DNA of 27,444 nucleotides from CAZUQH01 sp964622465 (GCA_964622465.1 CAZUQH010000017.1:1-27444); one strand, 5' to 3'. Numbered from the stretch's first letter, positions 17,073 to 24,501 are shown. Numbers and translations are program-made. Notes: generated by a model not told the origin, from the letters alone.

Positions 17073-17163
17073 GTCATTCTCAAGTGTAGTAGCCGCATAC
17101 TTAGAGCCTCTCTTAAGAACAAAGCGCACCCTAAAGGGTGCGGCTACCGAAGCGAAGAATCTC
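17073..17163. repeat. Composite dispersed repeat, copy 4 (rnfG-rnfE)
   Basis: The hairpin CGCACCC-TAAA-GGGTGCG at 17125-17142 is the same as copies 1 and 3 except for matching changes on both arms. It is followed by GGCTACC and GAAGCGAAGAATCTC. A GTCATTCT element lies at 17073-17080. The outer GTCATTCT and GAAGAATCTC ends match the copy at 24454-24485, so one repeat family appears nested inside another. On the minus strand GGTAGCC supplies the rnfG stop codon. Confidence 0.8.
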
Positions 17164-17695
17164 TCAGGCCCTTGACAGCTTCGTTAACTATTTTTACGAT
17201 TGATTTTGTAGATATGGTTGCGCCAGTAATAGCACGGATTTCATTTGGTTTCCCGGGCTTGGAATCTTTGACATAAATTATCTCAGGCCCGGTTTCGAGA
17301 TTTTCGAATTGCTTTCTAAACCACTCACTTGTTATCTCTCCGCCAAGACCGGGGGTCTCTGCGGATTCTAACACGCGGATACCTTTGACCTTTGAGAGGT
17401 CCTGGACCATGCCAATAATTATGACAATCTTGTCTTGAAAACCCTGCCCTTCTGCTTGCACCGCTATGCCAGCTGGCTGGCCTTCTGCATCATATGCCTG
17501 ATAGTATTTTACTGCGCCGGATTCCATTTCCTGGTATTTTTCTGCCTCTGGCAGAACAGCGTAGATTGCCATATCAGAAGCCTCAATGAGTCGCTTTTCG
17601 ATCTCTGGTTTTGTAATGTTCCACACCAGACCAAGCAAACCGCCTGCGACAGCCGCAATAGCGCATAGGACTATTATGATTCTTTTTCGTTGCAT
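17144..17695 (-). CDS. rnfG: Rnf complex subunit G (covalent FMN protein)
   Basis: The 183-residue FMN-carrying subunit of Rnf. An N-terminal membrane helix (5-25) anchors a periplasmic FMN domain containing SAETPGLGGE (111-120) and the flavinylation motif ITGATISTKS (156-165), to whose threonine ApbE-type enzymes attach FMN. AGAGGT precedes the ATG by about six bases. The last residues, about GLRDSSLR, come from a dispersed repeat, and the stop codon is the TAG of its GGTAGCC motif. No apbE gene is present in the window. Confidence 0.95.
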   Translation of the reverse strand: MQRKRIIIVLCAIAAVAGGLLGLVWNITKPEIEKRLIEASDMAIYAVLPEAEKYQEMESGAVKYYQAYDAEGQPAGIAVQAEGQGFQDKIVIIIGMVQDLSKVKGIRVLESAETPGLGGEITSEWFRKQFENLETGPEIIYVKDSKPGKPNEIRAITGATISTKSIVKIVNEAVKGLRDSSLR

Positions 17696-17711
17696 TTTTT
17701 ACCTCTGTGTT

Positions 17712-18683
17712 TCACTGCCCCTGACTTGATTGACTTACGTATCCAAATGGTTTTACAAGAGTTAGGCGGTTTATCAAAGGAGCCAATCCATTCATCAGTA
17801 AAATAGAATACATAACACCTTCCGGTAATCCGCCCCACGTCCTTATAATAAGGACTATTGCCCCGGCAGTCCCTCCGAAGAGCCAGCGTCCGGATTTTGT
17901 TATTGGCGTTGTCACAGGGTCGGTTGCCATAAACAATGCGCCGAACAATAATCCTCCGGAGCATATCTGCCACAGAGGACCGGGATATGAACCGTGAGTA
18001 ACGATAGTTGCAATAAATGATGCGACGGCAACCGTGCCGAGCATACCAATTGGTATCCTCCAGTCAGCATGCCTGCGTACTAGAATATAAATGCCGCCAA
18101 CAAGTATTGCAATCGCAGACGTTTCGCCAATACAACCGCCAACGTTGCCCCAGAAAAGATTCCCGACCGGCTCAAGTACGTTGCTAAATTTCCACGCTGC
18201 AAGAGGAGTTGCAGAAGTGACCGTTGTGAATGGCACTGTCCAGCTGGTCATATGCGCCGGGTATGAAGCAGCCAGGATTGCACGGCCTACGAGTGCAGGA
18301 TTAAAAATGTTATAGCCAAGTCCGCCAAATATCTGCTTGCCAATAATGATTGCCATTGCCGAACCAAGCGCTACCATCCATAATGGAAAATGTGGAGGCA
18401 AAGTCAGCGCAAGTAGCGTGCCAGCTATTGCAGCACTTCCGTCAGAAAGCGTTCTGTGGCGCATCCGTAGAACAAACCATTCTGCGAGCATCGCAGTACC
18501 GGTACCAACTACGAGCATTGCAAAAGAGTACCAGCCAAAGAAAAATATTGAACTAGCTATGCACGGCAGAAGCCCCAGCATAACCCCTTGCATTACGTCT
18601 TTGGTTACGACACCTTTGTGAATGTGAGGTCCGGAAGATATAACAAGTTCTGCTTCCTGGATTCTCTCAAATGGAACGGTCAT
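17712..18683 (-). CDS. rnfD: Rnf complex subunit D (covalent FMN protein)
   Basis: A 323-residue polytopic membrane subunit of the RnfD/NqrB family. GGLGYNIFNPALVGRA lies at 120-135. The flavinylation site follows as TSATPLAAW, with Thr159 the probable FMN attachment residue, and there are about nine hydrophobic segments. The gene begins 17 bases inside the end of lgt, so translation is coupled to a lipoprotein enzyme. In most bacteria rnfC stands immediately upstream of rnfD; here that place is occupied by lgt. Confidence 0.95.
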   Translation of the reverse strand: MTVPFERIQEAELVISSGPHIHKGVVTKDVMQGVMLGLLPCIASSIFFFGWYSFAMLVVGTGTAMLAEWFVLRMRHRTLSDGSAAIAGTLLALTLPPHFPLWMVALGSAMAIIIGKQIFGGLGYNIFNPALVGRAILAASYPAHMTSWTVPFTTVTSATPLAAWKFSNVLEPVGNLFWGNVGGCIGETSAIAILVGGIYILVRRHADWRIPIGMLGTVAVASFIATIVTHGSYPGPLWQICSGGLLFGALFMATDPVTTPITKSGRWLFGGTAGAIVLIIRTWGGLPEGVMYSILLMNGLAPLINRLTLVKPFGYVSQSSQGQ

Positions 18684-19440
18684 GCGGTCTCCTCAAGTAC
18701 AAGATTAGAGATATAGCAACTGCAATTGATATTACGCAAAGCAACTGCCCAAAAGTCAGCGTCCCTGAAAACAGCCAGATGACGTCTCCGCGCAGATATT
18801 CCAAAAAGAAGCGTACAACGGAATAATAACATACGTATATTAAAAAAAGAGTCCCGTCCGAAAGTTTCTTTGAGCGTAGCTTCCACAGTATCACAAAACC
18901 AGCTGCATTCAGAGCAGCTTCAAGCGGTTGCGTTGGATGAAGCGGAACTCCGAGGGGATTTGCGAGTGATTCCGGGTTTGTAAAAGTGATACCCCACCAC
19001 CAGTCCGTCGGTCGTCCATAACAACAGCCAGCGGATGTGCATCCAAGCCGGCCTATCGCCTGTCCAAGCAGCATACCTGGTGCTATGGTATCGGTAAATT
19101 TCCAGAAACTGGTTTTTGTCAGGCGGGTCATGACGATCGCGATAACGATTCCGCCTGCGATTGCACCATGTATCGCCATCCCGCCATGCCAGAGCATTAC
19201 TATTTCCCAAGGTTTTGTTACCAGTAAATGTGGGTCGTACCATACAAGATGCCATATTCTTGCGCCAAATATTCCGCCAATTATAACCCAGAATAGGATG
19301 TCAAGAAACCTGTCTATGTTGATTTGGCGTCGTCGTGCTTCCTTTATCGAAACCCAGATGCCAATCAATACGGCACAGGCGACAAGAACACCGTACGTGT
19401 GTAATTCAAAATTTCCGATACGAAATAATACAGGGAACAT
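18667..19440 (-). CDS. lgt: Prolipoprotein diacylglyceryl transferase
   Basis: Transfers diacylglyceryl from phosphatidylglycerol to the lipobox cysteine of prolipoproteins in the inner membrane. The 257-residue protein shows HGGMAIHGA (85-93) and the Lgt signature GRLGCTSAGCCYGRP (130-144), with about seven membrane segments. It starts four bases after the papain-like peptidase stop and overlaps rnfD, placing it inside the rnf transcript. LspA, the next enzyme in lipoprotein maturation, is encoded further along the same strand. Confidence 0.96.
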   Translation of the reverse strand: MFPVLFRIGNFELHTYGVLVACAVLIGIWVSIKEARRRQINIDRFLDILFWVIIGGIFGARIWHLVWYDPHLLVTKPWEIVMLWHGGMAIHGAIAGGIVIAIVMTRLTKTSFWKFTDTIAPGMLLGQAIGRLGCTSAGCCYGRPTDWWWGITFTNPESLANPLGVPLHPTQPLEAALNAAGFVILWKLRSKKLSDGTLFLIYVCYYSVVRFFLEYLRGDVIWLFSGTLTFGQLLCVISIAVAISLILYLRRPHDRSI

Positions 19441-19444
19441 ACAT

Positions 19445-20227
19445 TTAACTTAAAACCTTCTCTCTGTAGCTTATTACACTCGCCAGAGTAAGCGGATTTG
19501 GGTCCTCAATATCCACTGAGCTCCAGGCATCCATCATGTAACGTTCAATATAGGCATAGGGCAGGCAGCCAAAGCCTTTATCGCCCCATTTAGTGGACCA
19601 TGAGTTTTTAAATTTGATAAGTTTCTTTTCGTCGTCATAACCACATGCAACAATTGCATGACCACCTAAACTCGTTTCATCTACCTTAGGCATAGGCACA
19701 AGCCCGGTTTTTGTCTTAAGCATCCCGTTAAAGACCTCGATACCTAAAACAACAGGACCCTTGCTGACTAAACTTAGACGCAGCTCATTTAAATTAAGTA
19801 TGCGTGCATAAGTAATGATGCGAAATTTTTTGGCATTTGTCTTAGCACCTTCTTTGGGCTTATCCTTTTGATGTGGAGAATATGGCCAGAACTTTTCCTG
19901 ACAGACTCCGAGCTTTTCAAGCACTTGCATACTTGCACGGATAGTAGTTCCTTCTAATCCTGGCATACCATCTATCTTTTTAGCTTCACTATAAACAAAA
20001 CGCGGGGAAAGTCCTACCAGCTTTTCATAATCAAGAAACTCCTGATATTCTTTCATCCCCGAAGCAACCGCAAAGCCAACGCAGGTCCCTTCGTCTCCCT
20101 GGTCTCTTATTGGCGACATCTTTTGCGTATAGTCAATCTTTTTAGGTAACTTCACTACCGGAAGATATGCCCGCATCAAATAATCTCTGTCATCAAATTT
20201 ATCTTTTATACATCCGAATCTACTCAT
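19445..20227 (-). CDS. Papain-like (C1A) cysteine peptidase, cytoplasmic
   Basis: A 260-residue protein covering the mature papain fold without a long propeptide or any signal peptide. The catalytic triad is visible: Cys49 in RDQGDEGTCVGFA, His190 in GGHAIVACGY and Asn208 in KNSWSTKWGDKGFG, with Gln43 as the oxyanion residue. The usual GSCW around the catalytic Cys is GTCV here, as in several bacterial C1A peptidases. GAGAGTG precedes the ATG at 20227. It lies between a NusG-domain-II membrane protein and lgt in a tightly spaced run, an unusual place for such an enzyme. Substrate unknown. Confidence 0.9.
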   Translation of the reverse strand: MSRFGCIKDKFDDRDYLMRAYLPVVKLPKKIDYTQKMSPIRDQGDEGTCVGFAVASGMKEYQEFLDYEKLVGLSPRFVYSEAKKIDGMPGLEGTTIRASMQVLEKLGVCQEKFWPYSPHQKDKPKEGAKTNAKKFRIITYARILNLNELRLSLVSKGPVVLGIEVFNGMLKTKTGLVPMPKVDETSLGGHAIVACGYDDEKKLIKFKNSWSTKWGDKGFGCLPYAYIERYMMDAWSSVDIEDPNPLTLASVISYREKVLS

Positions 20228-20254
20228 CTTGTTTTCACTCTCGGCAACTACAAT

Positions 20255-20749
20255 CTAGTATGTTAGCGATGCATATTCTGCTGGCGTGTCATCTTCAGTG
20301 TTTGACATCACTGGTTGTATGCTAACCAGGAGATGGTGTGGTACGCAGATAATACATTCGCCTGGCCTTGATATCCATCCCTGCTTCATGCATGTCTGAT
20401 TCGGGCAATCGTTCTTGCAAACCCTTACTTTCCCTGCTCTCGTTTCTATGACAGGACCGCTCTTGTTTTCGACATCACTCTTGTCAATCGGTGTGATTCC
20501 GTCTTTGCCGACTGTGTAATAACCGGACAGCGGGGCAGGAACGTTACGCTTATCCGTAGAAATTGCATCAGAGAACGAAATGTTTCCTATCATCTCATTG
20601 TTGATAAATATCGTAACCACGTTGTTTTGTAGATTCCCTGTGCGGTGCATTGCATAATTAATTAGCGCAATTATTCCTGCTCCAGCGAGAACAATTATTA
20701 TTAGCGTGATATCGCGACGGTTAAAAGCTGCAGGCAGTTTGAATTTCAT
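20255..20749 (-). CDS. Membrane-anchored NusG domain II protein
   Basis: A 164-residue protein with one N-terminal membrane helix (13-33) and a NusG-domain-II-type extracytoplasmic domain. The domain ends in a cysteine cluster, C111, C115, C120, C132 and C135 (CKNDCPNQTC and GECIICVP), typical of this family. Such proteins are often found beside Rnf or FMN-protein genes, and their function is not established; a redox or metal role is plausible from the cysteines. Its ATG overlaps the stop of the NIL-ferredoxin gene (ATGA), so the two are translationally coupled. It stands a few genes upstream of rnfD, near where rnfC would be expected. Confidence 0.85.
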   Translation of the reverse strand: MKFKLPAAFNRRDITLIIIVLAGAGIIALINYAMHRTGNLQNNVVTIFINNEMIGNISFSDAISTDKRNVPAPLSGYYTVGKDGITPIDKSDVENKSGPVIETRAGKVRVCKNDCPNQTCMKQGWISRPGECIICVPHHLLVSIQPVMSNTEDDTPAEYASLTY

Positions 20750-21153
20750 ACCTTGACGTGAAACAAACCAAGCGGGCAGGCATTAACGCACAACTCGCAT
20801 AAGATGCATTTTTGTTTGTCAAATATGAGATGCTGGTCTTTTGGGTCAAGAGAAAGAGCCCCGGTTGAACACACGGAAATACAGGCACCGCATGATATAC
20901 ATTCGGATTCTTTGAACGTAATGTCACGAGCAAGCTGCTGTATGCCGACTTTTTCTCTTGAAACAAACAAAAGCCCCTTCTTTATATTTTCGGGTGTTCC
21001 CTCTACTTCAAGAACTAATTTACCTTTTTCTTCCGGCGTAATATGAGCACGCAAAATGTTTACTACCAATTTATAGTCAGCGACAAGATGATATATAATC
21101 GGCTTTTTTACGAGCCCTTTTGGAAACGTAAGCACTATCCTTCTTTTTTGCAT
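20746..21153 (-). CDS. NIL-domain ferredoxin, partner of the COG1900 protein
   Basis: A 135-residue protein made of an N-terminal NIL domain (about 1-75) and two 4Fe-4S motifs, C85-C88-C91-C95 (CISCGACISVC) and C116-C119-C122-C126 (CILCELCVNAC). It starts six bases after the COG1900/DUF39 gene. In methanogens the equivalent pair (MA1821 and MA1822 of Methanosarcina, as recalled) makes homocysteine from aspartate semialdehyde, the ferredoxin supplying electrons or handling sulfur. The same role is inferred here from architecture and adjacency. Confidence 0.92.
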   Translation of the reverse strand: MQKRRIVLTFPKGLVKKPIIYHLVADYKLVVNILRAHITPEEKGKLVLEVEGTPENIKKGLLFVSREKVGIQQLARDITFKESECISCGACISVCSTGALSLDPKDQHLIFDKQKCILCELCVNACPLGLFHVKV

Positions 21154-21159
21154 CTTGTA

Positions 21160-22311
21160 TTACTCCTTACCAAATCCATGCAGGGTAGTATTAATGGGTA
21201 AAGTTGCAGCCGGCTCGCCTAATAGAAACTTTCCGTTCTTTATCCATTGTTTAAGTACTTTTGTAATTTCCCTTGCTTTATACAAACTACAGAGTGGAGC
21301 AGAGGGAACTTTGTGGCCTTTCAGTTCAACTTCTCCGGAACGCAATTCAGCGTAAGAGACCTGCTTTAGGACGGGCCGCTTGCCCTCTGAAATTCCATAG
21401 TCAACTATTGTTGTATAAATATCTTTATCAGCTATCAGCAGTGAATTTGCAATCTGTTCATTCAGTACAGGTATTGGAATTCCAATACCAAGGAATAACG
21501 TAACGCCGTAACGGTAGAAAACGGCAGCACGTACATAATCTGGAGACATTCCCTTAAGGTCGCCACTCAGACATAAGGTTGCACCAGGGCCAATGGTGGT
21601 TTTTGTTTTGTTGTCCCGTTTCTGTCCGGGGTTATGTTGTGTGCCAGGGCCAACCACGTAACCAGTACCTCCACCCAGGAAGACCCTTGTACCGGTTCCA
21701 ATTGTGAGATACTCAGGGTCGTTATTCAGTGGAGAAAGGTAACCGCAAGTAGCATAGTTCACGTTGCTATAATTTGACAGTAGCGTTCCCATATAAGTGT
21801 ATATTGTCGTTTTTCTGCTATTCGTTGCAGCAGAATAATTCTGATAGACGTTCCTTGGATTAAACATCATTGCCTGGTTCAAAGTACGCAAAGTGAATAT
21901 ACCCTCAAATTCTTTCAGTGGATAGCAATCCGTTCCATGCGACTGCGCGTAGATGCGAATACGTTTTCCTCGTAATAAATCCTCGATAACGTGTGCACCG
22001 CCATAAGCAATGCCTTCCGTTTCAGATATTTCTGTTGCACCAAGATAAGCGTCAGCTGCAGCAATTCCGCCATAGGCAGGTACGTCGTTAAGCCAGATTT
22101 TCTGCATTTTGATTGGCGGGTCAGTATGCCCAAAGTTAAGAAAAACCCCCGATGAGCACATAGGGCCAAAGGTTGCAGTAGTAACGACGTCTACGTCCTG
22201 TGACGCCTTTTTTACGCCATTTTTACGTGTGCACTCCAGGAACTCGTCCTTGGTAAGGACTACCACCTTGCCCTGCTTTATTTTCTGGTTAATTTCAGCA
22301 AATGTTTTCGT
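21160..22311 (-). CDS. COG1900/DUF39 homocysteine biosynthesis protein, probable ACG start
   Basis: A 383-residue protein matching the family that inserts sulfur into L-aspartate semialdehyde to form homocysteine. Conserved parts are VVTTATFGPMCSSG, LNFGHTDPPIKM, GGAHVIEDLLRGK, GTDCYP and FNPRNVYQNYSAATNS. The two cysteines reported as essential in the methanogen enzyme correspond to C52 and C129 here. The first standard start is GTG at 22266, but the family's N-terminal helix (KTFAEINQKIKQGKVVVL) is encoded just upstream. In that frame the only candidate is ACG at 22309-22311, exactly seven bases after a strong AAGAGGTG ribosome site; ATG, GTG and TTG are absent. Either ACG is used or an ATG has mutated. 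It follows the ATP-grasp gene by 30 bases. Confidence 0.88.
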   Translation of the reverse strand, partial: TKTFAEINQKIKQGKVVVLTKDEFLECTRKNGVKKASQDVDVVTTATFGPMCSSGVFLNFGHTDPPIKMQKIWLNDVPAYGGIAAADAYLGATEISETEGIAYGGAHVIEDLLRGKRIRIYAQSHGTDCYPLKEFEGIFTLRTLNQAMMFNPRNVYQNYSAATNSRKTTIYTYMGTLLSNYSNVNYATCGYLSPLNNDPEYLTIGTGTRVFLGGGTGYVVGPGTQHNPGQKRDNKTKTTIGPGATLCLSGDLKGMSPDYVRAAVFYRYGVTLFLGIGIPIPVLNEQIANSLLIADKDIYTTIVDYGISEGKRPVLKQVSYAELRSGEVELKGHKVPSAPLCSLYKAREITKVLKQWIKNGKFLLGEPAATLPINTTLHGFGKE

Positions 22312-22318
22312 AGCGCTG

Positions 22319-22326
22319 CACCTCTT
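22319..22326 (-). promoter_or_regulatory. Ribosome binding site that fixes the COG1900 start
   Basis: AAGAGGTG on the minus strand is nearly a full anti-Shine-Dalgarno match. Seven bases later comes ACG, in frame with the COG1900 protein and at the position where the family normally starts. The alternative GTG at 22266 is 53 bases away and has no comparable site. Confidence 0.75.
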
Positions 22327-22341
22327 GAAATTTAGAATAAT

Positions 22342-23412
22342 TTAACAAAAATAGAGCTGATTGTCAAATGGAATCGGAGGGTTTAGAGCGGCGAGTCCCA
22401 GATTTAAGATTCTCCGGATAAGCTGCTCATAAGTTATTCCTGCCTTCTTTGCCGACTCTGCAACTTCATCGTCAGGTGCAAGCGAGGGGTTTGCATTTGC
22501 TTCAAGGACGAATACTTCGCCATCCGGAGTCAGACGTAAGTCGAACCGTCCGTATCCCTGTAAATTCAAAGCGTGGTATGCTTTCCTTCCTATACGCCTG
22601 ATTTTTTTGTCTATTTCAGGAGGGATGCCGTTTGCGAATTTATTCTTTATGTCCCAGCGTTTACGGTAATCATTATCCCATTTTGCTTTGTAGGTTGCGA
22701 TTTTCGGCCCGTCATCCGGAATTTGTCCAAATTTCATTTCGCGCAGAGGAAGAGTCCGGAGCCGGCGACTACCAAGAATACTCAAATAGAGTTCTCTGCC
22801 ATTAATGTATTGTTCAGCAATTGCGTCGCCATCAAGCCGTTCGTGGATAAACTTAATTCTCTCGCAGAGGTCATCGGCATTCATTGCAAATGAGGCCTTC
22901 ACGATTCCGGTGGATGCCTCTTCTTTGGTTGGCTTGACTATCGCAGGGAAAGACAGGTGTTTTAATAACCTGAACTTTTTACCTTTGCGGAAGACCTGAA
23001 AATTAGGTACTTTTATCCTGTGATAAGTCAGTATTTTTTTGGTCAATACTTTGTTGTTACACAATGCAAGAGCAGTTGTCCCTGAGCCGGTATATGCAAT
23101 CCCGAACATTTCAAGAAGTGAAACTACGTTTTTATCCAGATGATATTTGTTACGAAAGACTTCTGCAAGGTTAAAGACGACGTCGGGTTTGTACTTGTCG
23201 ATCGAATCAACCAATGGGCTGATGCTGTCATAGATGCCTACCGTACTGACTTCATGCCCAAGCTTCTTAAGCGCTTTGAGCACGCTTGCTTCGGTTAGCC
23301 AGTCAGCAGTTTTCAATTCTTCGGTAAAATCCTGGTTTTCAGGAGGCGCAGTCCCGCAATCAAGCAAAACAAGGACACGCAATTTCTTTTTAGGCTTTTC
23401 CGGCATGTTCAT
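22342..23412 (-). CDS. D-alanine-D-alanine ligase-like ATP-grasp enzyme
   Basis: A 356-residue ATP-grasp ligase related to Ddl. The N-terminal domain has DWLTEASVLKALKKLGHEVSTV and the Ddl-like segment AYTGSGTTALALCNNK. The ATP-binding part includes FPAIVKPTKEEASTGI, and the metal-binding end is FVLEANANPSLAPDDE (301-316). These enzymes form amide bonds between a carboxylate, activated as acyl phosphate, and an amine. Its ATG overlaps the stop of the putative metallopeptidase gene (ATGA). The EANANPSLAPDD ending differs from cell-wall Ddl enzymes (usually E-x-N-T-x-P-G), so a peptide or other amide ligase is more likely than the D-Ala-D-Ala ligase. Substrate unknown. Confidence 0.88.
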   Translation of the reverse strand: MNMPEKPKKKLRVLVLLDCGTAPPENQDFTEELKTADWLTEASVLKALKKLGHEVSTVGIYDSISPLVDSIDKYKPDVVFNLAEVFRNKYHLDKNVVSLLEMFGIAYTGSGTTALALCNNKVLTKKILTYHRIKVPNFQVFRKGKKFRLLKHLSFPAIVKPTKEEASTGIVKASFAMNADDLCERIKFIHERLDGDAIAEQYINGRELYLSILGSRRLRTLPLREMKFGQIPDDGPKIATYKAKWDNDYRKRWDIKNKFANGIPPEIDKKIRRIGRKAYHALNLQGYGRFDLRLTPDGEVFVLEANANPSLAPDDEVAESAKKAGITYEQLIRRILNLGLAALNPPIPFDNQLYFC

Positions 23413-24458
23413 TTTCGTTTCTTAAATCCACCCGTATAACTGTAATTAACCAGAAGCGCCGTTACGTACGCAATCAGGTCTGAGTAGATGGCTGATTCAT
23501 TATACGACTGATTGTGATGTACTCCAAGATGCAATTCATCACTCCTGACAATTATATCTTTTATAACGTTGCGTACAACATATTTTCTCTGACCAGTCCA
23601 TTTAGATACCTGCTCAATCATACGTTCGCGATGGCGTCTTAAAAAATCGGATGCTTTTTCTATGTTACGGGATTCCGTTCCTGCAGCCTGCTGACTAAAA
23701 ATTCTCTTTATGTATGGGTCATGAAATTCCGGTAGTTCATCTTCCGATGACTTTTTGCGCCGCTTATAATAGTTTTCAAGGGTGGACTTCAGGGAAGATA
23801 CAGCCCAGTATTTTTTACCTCTTTTAACAAGAGGTTGCCGGTTACCAATTTGTTTCATCAGAGCATCGACGTATTCTAACTTTTCCAGAGCCCTCCATTT
23901 TTTGTACTGCTCTCTCCAGTTTTTACCTGGCGTGAGCCACACAGCAAACGTCTCAGCGAAATCCTCGTCAGGGTGGTATTGAGCGTAAAAACCGTCCAGG
24001 TGATGAACGAAATTTTTACTGTACGCATGGAAGCGGTAACGGTCCGGATAATCGGCAGAAAACGGGCCAAAGAGTTTACGCCAGCGTTTACGCCTGTGCA
24101 AAAGATATGCATAGTTTATCGCATGTCCTGTCTCGTGACGCAAGAGTTGCATACAGGGTTCATGCGTGTTCCCTTCAACCTCTCCAAGCATTTTATGCTC
24201 GAGTTGCCTGAGGCGCGGGTGCACAAGGTAAAACGGAATCCCTATAACCGGTTCGCCGTCAGGACACAGCCATTCGTCTGCAAGATAGCAGCGCGGATGG
24301 AAGTGGACGTTTTTCTGGTCAAGTTCTGAATATAACTGATGGATGCAATCCTCAAGGTATGTCCCTGCAATATCCAGTTTCAGTTCGCAAAGACGCACTT
24401 TCAGGAGTTCGTTTTCCTGTAAATCCGCCCATGAGTAAGATTGCGTTGTTTTTGTCAT
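23409..24458 (-). CDS. Putative zinc metallopeptidase (Peptidase_Mx-like)
   Basis: A 349-residue cytoplasmic protein with HETGH (108-112 from this start) inside CMQLLRHETGHAINYAYLLHRR, and HPDEDFAETFAVW downstream carrying the likely third zinc ligand. IPFYLVHPRL and DEWLCPDGEP fit the putative zinc-binding metallopeptidase family. The C-terminal 150 residues are basic and helical. An in-frame ATG at 24491 would add MLRDSSGCALR, but that is dispersed-repeat sequence, so ATG 24458 was chosen, although it also lies within the repeat and has no ribosome site. It is coupled by ATGA to the ATP-grasp gene. The family has no established substrate. Confidence 0.83.
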   Translation of the reverse strand: MTKTTQSYSWADLQENELLKVRLCELKLDIAGTYLEDCIHQLYSELDQKNVHFHPRCYLADEWLCPDGEPVIGIPFYLVHPRLRQLEHKMLGEVEGNTHEPCMQLLRHETGHAINYAYLLHRRKRWRKLFGPFSADYPDRYRFHAYSKNFVHHLDGFYAQYHPDEDFAETFAVWLTPGKNWREQYKKWRALEKLEYVDALMKQIGNRQPLVKRGKKYWAVSSLKSTLENYYKRRKKSSEDELPEFHDPYIKRIFSQQAAGTESRNIEKASDFLRRHRERMIEQVSKWTGQRKYVVRNVIKDIIVRSDELHLGVHHNQSYNESAIYSDLIAYVTALLVNYSYTGGFKKRK

Positions 24459-24485
24459 TCTGAGGGCGCAGCCCGAAGAATCCCG
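24454..24485. repeat. GTCATTC/GAAGAAT-type dispersed repeat, copy 5
   Basis: It begins GTCATTCTGAGG on the plus strand and ends CCCGAAGAATCCC, with a central GGGC-GCA-GCCC hairpin. The ends match copies at 751-790 and the flanks of 17073-17163. On the minus strand it carries GAATGACA, whose ATG is the probable start codon of the metallopeptidase. Confidence 0.75.
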
Positions 24486-24501
24486 TAACATAGGTCGCGC
24501 G

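Noticed and set aside
16501..17175. Plus-strand frame of 224 codons
   Set aside because: Antisense to rnfE; no recognisable motif.
22312..22341. SAM-type riboswitch before the homocysteine gene
   Set aside because: Only 30 bases separate it from the ATP-grasp stop; no such structure fits.
210..24485. Hairpin repeats as a CRISPR array
   Set aside because: Copies are kilobases apart, not regularly spaced, and palindromic variants; there are no cas genes.
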